A stretch of DNA of 64,000 nt from Sediminicola sp963974715 (GTDB lineage Bacteria; Bacteroidota; Bacteroidia; Flavobacteriales; Flavobacteriaceae). Both the position numbers and the translations under genes were made by a program. The stretch lies in assembly GCA_963974715.1 (NCBI GenBank), contig CAXBDK010000012.1, positions 62,001-126,000 of the forward strand, in the 5' to 3' direction. Below, piece after piece: positions 60,104 to 64,000 of this stretch (position 1 is the first letter of the stretch; the number at the start of each line of letters is the position of its first letter). Under the pieces are notes generated by a model. It worked only from the letters and a program-made list of their open reading frames with translations, did no database searches and had not been told where the DNA came from.

Positions 60104-60111
60104 TATCTTTG
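60104..60111 (+). promoter_or_regulatory. -7 box in front of the orphan small ORF
   Basis: TATCTTTG matches TAnnTTTG. The ATG at 60116 lies only 4 nt beyond it, so the mRNA would be leaderless or start after the ATG. Confidence 0.4.
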
Positions 60112-60115
60112 GATA

Positions 60116-60541
60116 ATGAAGTCAAGGAATATAGCGGTTCTTATAATAGTGATCATCTTCGGGTTGGGCTACCAAATTTCCGGATCGGTATCGCTACGCT
60201 CCAAAGAAACACCAGGGGATGTGTTTCAACACCACAAGCCTAAGTTACTTTTGTTAGATTCTTTTGCTGATTTTCCCATTAAATCGCAAGTGTTTTTAGG
60301 GCCTGTAAATCATCTTTCGCCCTCCGGTGCTCCCATATCAGCCTCCGTTACAACATTCTCTGTGGACGCTCACTACGGTAGCATTCTTTGGACCTTTACG
60401 AAAATTAAAAATTGGCCATACTTTTCTTTACGTACACAAATTCAACCAACGACTGCATTTATTTCCTTTCCATTATTTCTGGTAGAGGTCCCCTTTGAAA
60501 CATATGATTCCCGGTTTTGGGCAATCGCTTGTAGTGATTGA
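60116..60541 (+). CDS. Hypothetical protein with N-terminal membrane/signal segment
   Basis: A 141-codon frame whose first about 25 residues form a hydrophobic segment after two basic residues (MKSRNIAVLIIVIIFGLGYQ), as in a signal anchor. The rest has no recognised domain and a mixed, somewhat proline- and phenylalanine-rich composition. In favour of a real gene are the signal-like start and the -7 box and inverted repeats just upstream. Against it are the lack of any family and the very short distance from the -7 box to the ATG. It may be a lineage-specific peptide or a chance frame. Confidence 0.35.
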   Translation: MKSRNIAVLIIVIIFGLGYQISGSVSLRSKETPGDVFQHHKPKLLLLDSFADFPIKSQVFLGPVNHLSPSGAPISASVTTFSVDAHYGSILWTFTKIKNWPYFSLRTQIQPTTAFISFPLFLVEVPFETYDSRFWAIACSD

Positions 60542-60758
60542 AAACTTCATCATTTTCATTGGAACGTTCCATTTTCGGGGATTGGCAGAAAATGCCCGTT
60601 TTCAACAATTGGCTAAATCCAAAAAATCTTGATGTTGGGGTGGTGCCATTTTTTCGGAAGTGGAACGTCTAAGGTCGTACACGACGGCCCGCTTTCCCTT
60701 CAAAACGCCTCCGACCGAGCCAATTTATACCCTAAAAATTCTTCCAAAAATTAGATTT

Positions 60759-61421
60759 ATGGAGCTACTTCAGACAATAGTGGATTTTATCATCCATATC
60801 GATAGATATCTGATCTGGATCATTGAGCAATATGGGGTTTGGGTATACTTGATCCTTTTTCTGATAATCTTTGTGGAAACCGGACTGGTGGCGATGCCCT
60901 TTTTGCCGGGGGACTCACTTTTATTTACCGCAGGAACGCTCTGTGCCGTTGGGAGCATGAATGTTTTTCTGCTGATGGCGCTATTGTTTCTGGCCGCCGT
61001 TTTGGGTGATAACACGAATTATGCCATTGGAAATTATCTGGGATTAAAAGTATTTCGTAAGGATTCTAGGATCTTCAATGAAAAACACCTCATAAGGACA
61101 AGGGGATTTTTTGATAAATACGGGGGCAAAACCCTTATTATAGCCAGGTTCGTTCCCTTTATAAGAACGTACGCCCCTTTTGTGGCAGGGGCTTCCTCTA
61201 TGGACCGGAAACGTTTTTTGGGATATAACCTTGTCGGCGGGGCCTTATGGATAATTTCACTGTTGGCGGTGGGTTATTTTTTTGGAAACCTTCCCATAGT
61301 AAAGGAAAACTACAGCGTAGTGCTGCTACTGATCAGTGTTATATCCTTGTCGCCCCTGATCATTAAATTCATTTCGAATCTTTTCCTTAAGATCAAAAAA
61401 CATAGCATATACCTCTTTTGA
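60759..61421 (+). CDS. DedA/SNARE-associated family membrane protein
   Basis: A DedA-type inner-membrane protein of about 220 residues. It shows FVETGLVAMPFLPGDSLLFTAGTLCAVG (about 38-65), AVLGDNTNYAIGNYLG near 81-96, and RFVPFIRTYAPFVAGASSMDRKRFLGYNLVGGALW near 131-165 with the conserved arginines of the family. DedA proteins affect envelope and lipid homeostasis, and some move polyprenyl phosphate. The ATG at 60759 is preferred to a GTG at 60660 because it directly precedes the conserved region. A TGGAACGTTCCA palindrome lies at 60560-60571, about 190 bp upstream. Confidence 0.9.
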   Translation: MELLQTIVDFIIHIDRYLIWIIEQYGVWVYLILFLIIFVETGLVAMPFLPGDSLLFTAGTLCAVGSMNVFLLMALLFLAAVLGDNTNYAIGNYLGLKVFRKDSRIFNEKHLIRTRGFFDKYGGKTLIIARFVPFIRTYAPFVAGASSMDRKRFLGYNLVGGALWIISLLAVGYFFGNLPIVKENYSVVLLLISVISLSPLIIKFISNLFLKIKKHSIYLF

Positions 61422-61476
61422 GTCATATCATAAGAACAAAACAAATATTGGATGCACCTTCTTTACCATACCCTTC

Positions 61477-61605
61477 ATGGTCAAGACCATCAATTACATG
61501 AACGGGCAGCTATTGTTTCTTGGGCCCGAGGCGCCGAATATCACATTGGGATGGTTCCCTTTTGAGGATCGATCTGTAAAAGGGGAAGGAGCAAATATTT
61601 TATAA
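61477..61605 (+). other. Small coding-like frame (42 codons), unassigned
   Basis: Within the 318-bp gap between DedA and gltD (61422-61739), a frame reading MVKTINYMNGQLLFLGPEAP at its start and ending GEGANIL looks protein-like, and the same frame is open for about 15 codons upstream. No family was recognised. It could be a remnant of a larger gene or chance. Confidence 0.2.
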
Positions 61606-61687
61606 TGATCCATGGTTGCGTCCAAGCAAAAATTGTTGATGATCTATATGGGATGGCCAATCGTTTTTAGGCTTCTGAAAAAAATAA

Positions 61688-61715
61688 AAAGGCCGCCCAT
61701 ACCAGGACGGCCTTT
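61688..61715 (-). terminator. Rho-independent terminator after gltD
   Basis: AAAGGCCG (61688-61695) pairs with CGGCCTTT (61708-61715). On the minus strand the stem is followed by T-rich sequence. It lies 24 bp beyond the gltD stop codon. Confidence 0.8.
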
Positions 61716-61739
61716 AAAACCATAAAGCTGAATGAATCT

Positions 61740-63206
61740 TTATATTCTCGGAAGGTCCCCATCTCCCTTAAGGGGTAGGTCTGAGGAACCCATTAAATAG
61801 GTATCCACATGATAGGCTGCCTGTCTCCCTTCCGAAATGGCCCATACAATAAGCGATTGTCCCCGCCTTTGATCTCCCGCAACGAACACTCCAGGGACAT
61901 TGGTCATATAATTGACCGCTGTGGCCCTTACATTGGTCCTAGGGTCCATTTCCAGTCCCAATTGTTCGGCCACGGTGGTTTCGGAACCCGTAAAGCCCAA
62001 GGCCAAGAGAGCTAGTTCACATTTCCATTCTTTCTCGGTACCAGGTACTTCTTTAAGGGTGGGCCGCTGTCCGGGTGCGGTGATCCATTCCACCTCGGAG
62101 GTGATCAGTCCCTTCAGGTTACCATCCTTATCCCCCAAAAACTCCTTTGTAGAAATGCTAAAGACCCTTTCCGCCCCTTCCTTATGGGACGAGCTGGTCC
62201 GCAATCTCATGGGCCAAAAAGGCCATGGTTGGTCGTTCGGACGCTCCAAGGTACCTTTTCCCATGATTTCGAAATTGGTCACCGAAAGGGCCCCATGTCT
62301 TATGGAGGTGCCTATACAATCAGAACCGGTATCCCCGCCCCCGATCACGATCACATCCTTTCCAGTGGCTTTTATTTCCTCGCCAAGGTCTTTTATACCA
62401 TCGACTCGCTTGTTGTTCTGCTTCAGGAAATCCATGGCCTGTACCACACCCTTTAGGTCCGCACCCTTGGTGGGCAGGCCCCTTCTCACCGTGGCCCCTC
62501 CCGTAAGCACTATCGCATCAAATTCATCCTGTAATTGCTTTGCGGAAATGGTAACCCCCACATGGACGCCAGTTTTAAAATTGATGCCTTCCGCTTCGAG
62601 AATGCCAAGTCGCCTGTCGATTACATTTTTCTCCATTTTAAAATCGGGAATGCCATAGCGCAACAATCCGCCCACTTTTTCATCCCTTTCAAACACGGTG
62701 ACCAAATGCCCTGCCCTGTTCAACTGCTGTGCCGCTGCCAGTCCTGCCGGTCCGGAACCGATTACGGCAATGGTCTTGCCCGTTCTGAATTTTGGGGGTT
62801 GGGGCACTACCCATCCTTTGGAAAAGGCGGTTTCAGCAATGTTTTTTTCAATATTCTCAATGGATACGGGATCCTCGTTTATACCAAGGACACAAGCCTC
62901 TTCACAGGGAGCGGGGCATAATCTTCCCGTAAATTCCGGGAAATTATTGGTGGCGTGCAGTATGTGTGCGGCCTTTTCCCATTTGCCCTTGTAAATCGCA
63001 TCGTTAAAATCCGGAATCAGGTTCCCTAACGGACAGCCACTATGGCAAAAGGGAATACCGCAGTCCATACACCTAGCTCCCTGATCTTTTAATTCATTTT
63101 CCTTTAAGGGTACGGTAAACTCCTTATAATTTTTTATACGCTCCTCTACCGGCGCATAGTCCTCCACTTTTCGATCGAATTCCAAAAATCCTGTTATCTT
63201 TCCCAT
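61740..63206 (-). CDS. gltD: Glutamate synthase small subunit
   Basis: The electron-transfer subunit of NADPH-dependent glutamate synthase, which makes two glutamates from glutamine and 2-oxoglutarate. The 488-residue protein has an N-terminal Fe-S domain (GARCMDCGIPFCHSGCPLGN near 43-62 and CPAPCEEACVLGI near 96-108). It also has an FAD motif AVIGSGPAGLAAAQQLNRAG near 147-166, an NADPH motif VIVIGGGDTGSDCIGTS near 284-300, and GVFVAGDQRRGQSLIVWAISEGRQAA near the end. It starts 13 bp after gltB and is followed by a terminator, so gltBD is a two-gene unit at its 3' end. It supplies glutamate for the arginine and proline routes. Confidence 0.95.
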   Translation of the reverse strand: MGKITGFLEFDRKVEDYAPVEERIKNYKEFTVPLKENELKDQGARCMDCGIPFCHSGCPLGNLIPDFNDAIYKGKWEKAAHILHATNNFPEFTGRLCPAPCEEACVLGINEDPVSIENIEKNIAETAFSKGWVVPQPPKFRTGKTIAVIGSGPAGLAAAQQLNRAGHLVTVFERDEKVGGLLRYGIPDFKMEKNVIDRRLGILEAEGINFKTGVHVGVTISAKQLQDEFDAIVLTGGATVRRGLPTKGADLKGVVQAMDFLKQNNKRVDGIKDLGEEIKATGKDVIVIGGGDTGSDCIGTSIRHGALSVTNFEIMGKGTLERPNDQPWPFWPMRLRTSSSHKEGAERVFSISTKEFLGDKDGNLKGLITSEVEWITAPGQRPTLKEVPGTEKEWKCELALLALGFTGSETTVAEQLGLEMDPRTNVRATAVNYMTNVPGVFVAGDQRRGQSLIVWAISEGRQAAYHVDTYLMGSSDLPLKGDGDLPRI

Positions 63207-63219
63207 AGTTTCGCTTCGA

Positions 63220-64000
63220 TTATATTGTTTTCAATTTTTCTTCCTCCAACCGTATCAATGCCTGTTTGTATTCCTCTGGGAATACCTTGATGAATTTTGG
63301 CAATGTAACTTCCCAGTTTTCAAGGATACGTTGTGCCAACGGACTCAATGTTGCATTGTAATGCTTCTCGATCAAGGCCCGTAGCAGGGCAACATCATTG
63401 CTTTCTTCCACGGATAGAAGGTTGAGCGCTTCCTTGTTGCACTTCTTGTCAAAAGTTCCTTTTTCATCCAGGATGTAAGCGATACCTCCACTCATTCCGG
63501 CACCAAAATTTCTTCCTACCTCCCCGAGGATAACGGCAACTCCACCTGTCATATATTCACAACCATGATCTCCGATACCTTCCACTACCGCACTTGCACC
63601 TGAATTTCGTACGCAGAACCTTTCACCTGCCTTTCCGTTGATATAAGCCTCCCCGGAAGTGGCCCCATAAAGGGTCACATTTCCGGTAATGACATTTTCT
63701 TCGGGTTTGAGAGTGGATTTATAAGGTATTTTGATGACAAGTTTGGCCCCGGAAAGCCCCTTGCCCAAATAGTCGTTCGTATTACCGTTTACCACCATGG
63801 TAAGGCCCTTGGTGGCAAAAGCGCCAAAACTTTGACCGGCAGAACCGGTGAAATTGAGTTTCAAGGTATTTTCAGGAAGTCCCTCCGCTCCATATATCTT
63901 GGAAATCTCGTTGCTTATAATGGCACCCACTGCCCGATCCGTATTGCGGATAGGGAAGTCCAGACTAATTTTTTCTTTCCTAAAAAGAGCGGGATGTGCC
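63220..64000 (-). CDS. gltB: Glutamate synthase large subunit, C-terminal part (cut by window edge)
   Basis: The visible 259 codons are the C-terminal end of the large subunit of about 1500 residues. They include ISLDFPIRNTDRAVGA near the edge and the GXGXG beta-helix domain: SAGQSFGAFATKG, NDYLGKGLSGAKLVI, ERFCVRNSGASAVVEG and GCEYMTGGVAVILGEVGRNFGAGMSGG. This domain links the glutaminase and synthase functions. The frame stays open to base 64000, so the start is outside the window; an internal GTG at 63930 is not the start. gltD follows after 13 bp. Confidence 0.95.
   Translation of the reverse strand, partial: AHPALFRKEKISLDFPIRNTDRAVGAIISNEISKIYGAEGLPENTLKLNFTGSAGQSFGAFATKGLTMVVNGNTNDYLGKGLSGAKLVIKIPYKSTLKPEENVITGNVTLYGATSGEAYINGKAGERFCVRNSGASAVVEGIGDHGCEYMTGGVAVILGEVGRNFGAGMSGGIAYILDEKGTFDKKCNKEALNLLSVEESNDVALLRALIEKHYNATLSPLAQRILENWEVTLPKFIKVFPEEYKQALIRLEEEKLKTI

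Noticed and set aside
61422..61476. Frameshifted continuation of the DedA gene
   Set aside because: DedA already ends with a normal basic C-terminus; the downstream frame does not add a helix.
61912..62658. Plus-strand frame of 248 codons
   Set aside because: Antisense of gltD; the minus strand has both dinucleotide motifs.

Overview
The window looks like chromosome from a marine-type member of Flavobacteriaceae (Bacteroidota). The evidence is a SusC/SusD pair, FG-GAP/ASPIC lipoproteins, the maltose phosphorylase/beta-phosphoglucomutase/GH13 set, a mevalonate-pathway pair next to a UbiA-type prenyltransferase, an arginine-proline cluster with an ArgF'-type transcarbamylase, and several Bacteroidota-type promoters (TTG, about 20 bp, TAnnTTTG). 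The family is an inference from gene content; no rRNA gene or other marker gives the genus. No tRNA, rRNA, CRISPR array, transposase or phage gene was recognised.

Layout. 1-3.2 kb: 5' part of hutH, divergent from a LysR regulator, then a DUF456 membrane protein and a GyrI-like-domain protein. 3.3-16.6 kb (minus strand): susC, susD, a terminator, two large FG-GAP + ASPIC/UnbV lipoproteins that overlap by 8 nt, and a vanadium-haloperoxidase-like lipoprotein with a complete vanadate site. 17-23.3 kb (plus): LacI regulator, beta-phosphoglucomutase, GH65 maltose phosphorylase and a cytoplasmic GH13 enzyme. Two LacI-type palindromes lie between susC and lacI. 23.3-27.2 kb: a frameshifted membrane protein, a GDPD lipoprotein, an HI0933-type flavoprotein, DUF1697 and TspO. 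27.2-31.3 kb: mevalonate diphosphate decarboxylase, mevalonate kinase-like protein, UbiA-family prenyltransferase and a pseudouridine synthase.

31.3-42.9 kb (minus): an 11-gene arginine/proline cluster read as GNAT-argG-argC-proC-argD-proA-proB-argF'-argB-argE-argH. A good promoter precedes it, followed almost at once by an unlisted 27-codon leader ORF that ends Arg-Arg-Arg-Pro-stop. This is a strong candidate for ribosome-mediated arginine sensing. 42.9-49.5 kb (minus): FAD oxidoreductase, polytopic 4Fe-4S protein, two GT2 glycosyltransferases and a polytopic mannosyltransferase-like protein, apparently one operon. 49.7-52.6 kb (plus): GH113-like lipoprotein, an 890-bp gap with an 11-bp tandem repeat, and an N-acetylmuramoyl-L-alanine amidase. 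52.6-56.7 kb (minus): a set resembling arsenosugar biosynthesis (TIGR04282-type transferase, PNP, ArsM-type methyltransferase, DUF547, TIGR04283-type GT2). The radical-SAM gene arsS, normally part of it, is missing, and a 233-bp gap lies between arsM and the DUF547 gene. 57.1-64 kb: GH32 lipoprotein, CNNM/CorC-type protein, a small orphan ORF behind an unusual inverted-repeat array, DedA protein, and gltD with the 3' part of gltB.

A dispersed repeat of about 70-100 bp (core CCCATTAAATGGG ... GGGCTTGCCCCGAGG) occurs at least four times, always between genes or running over a gene end.
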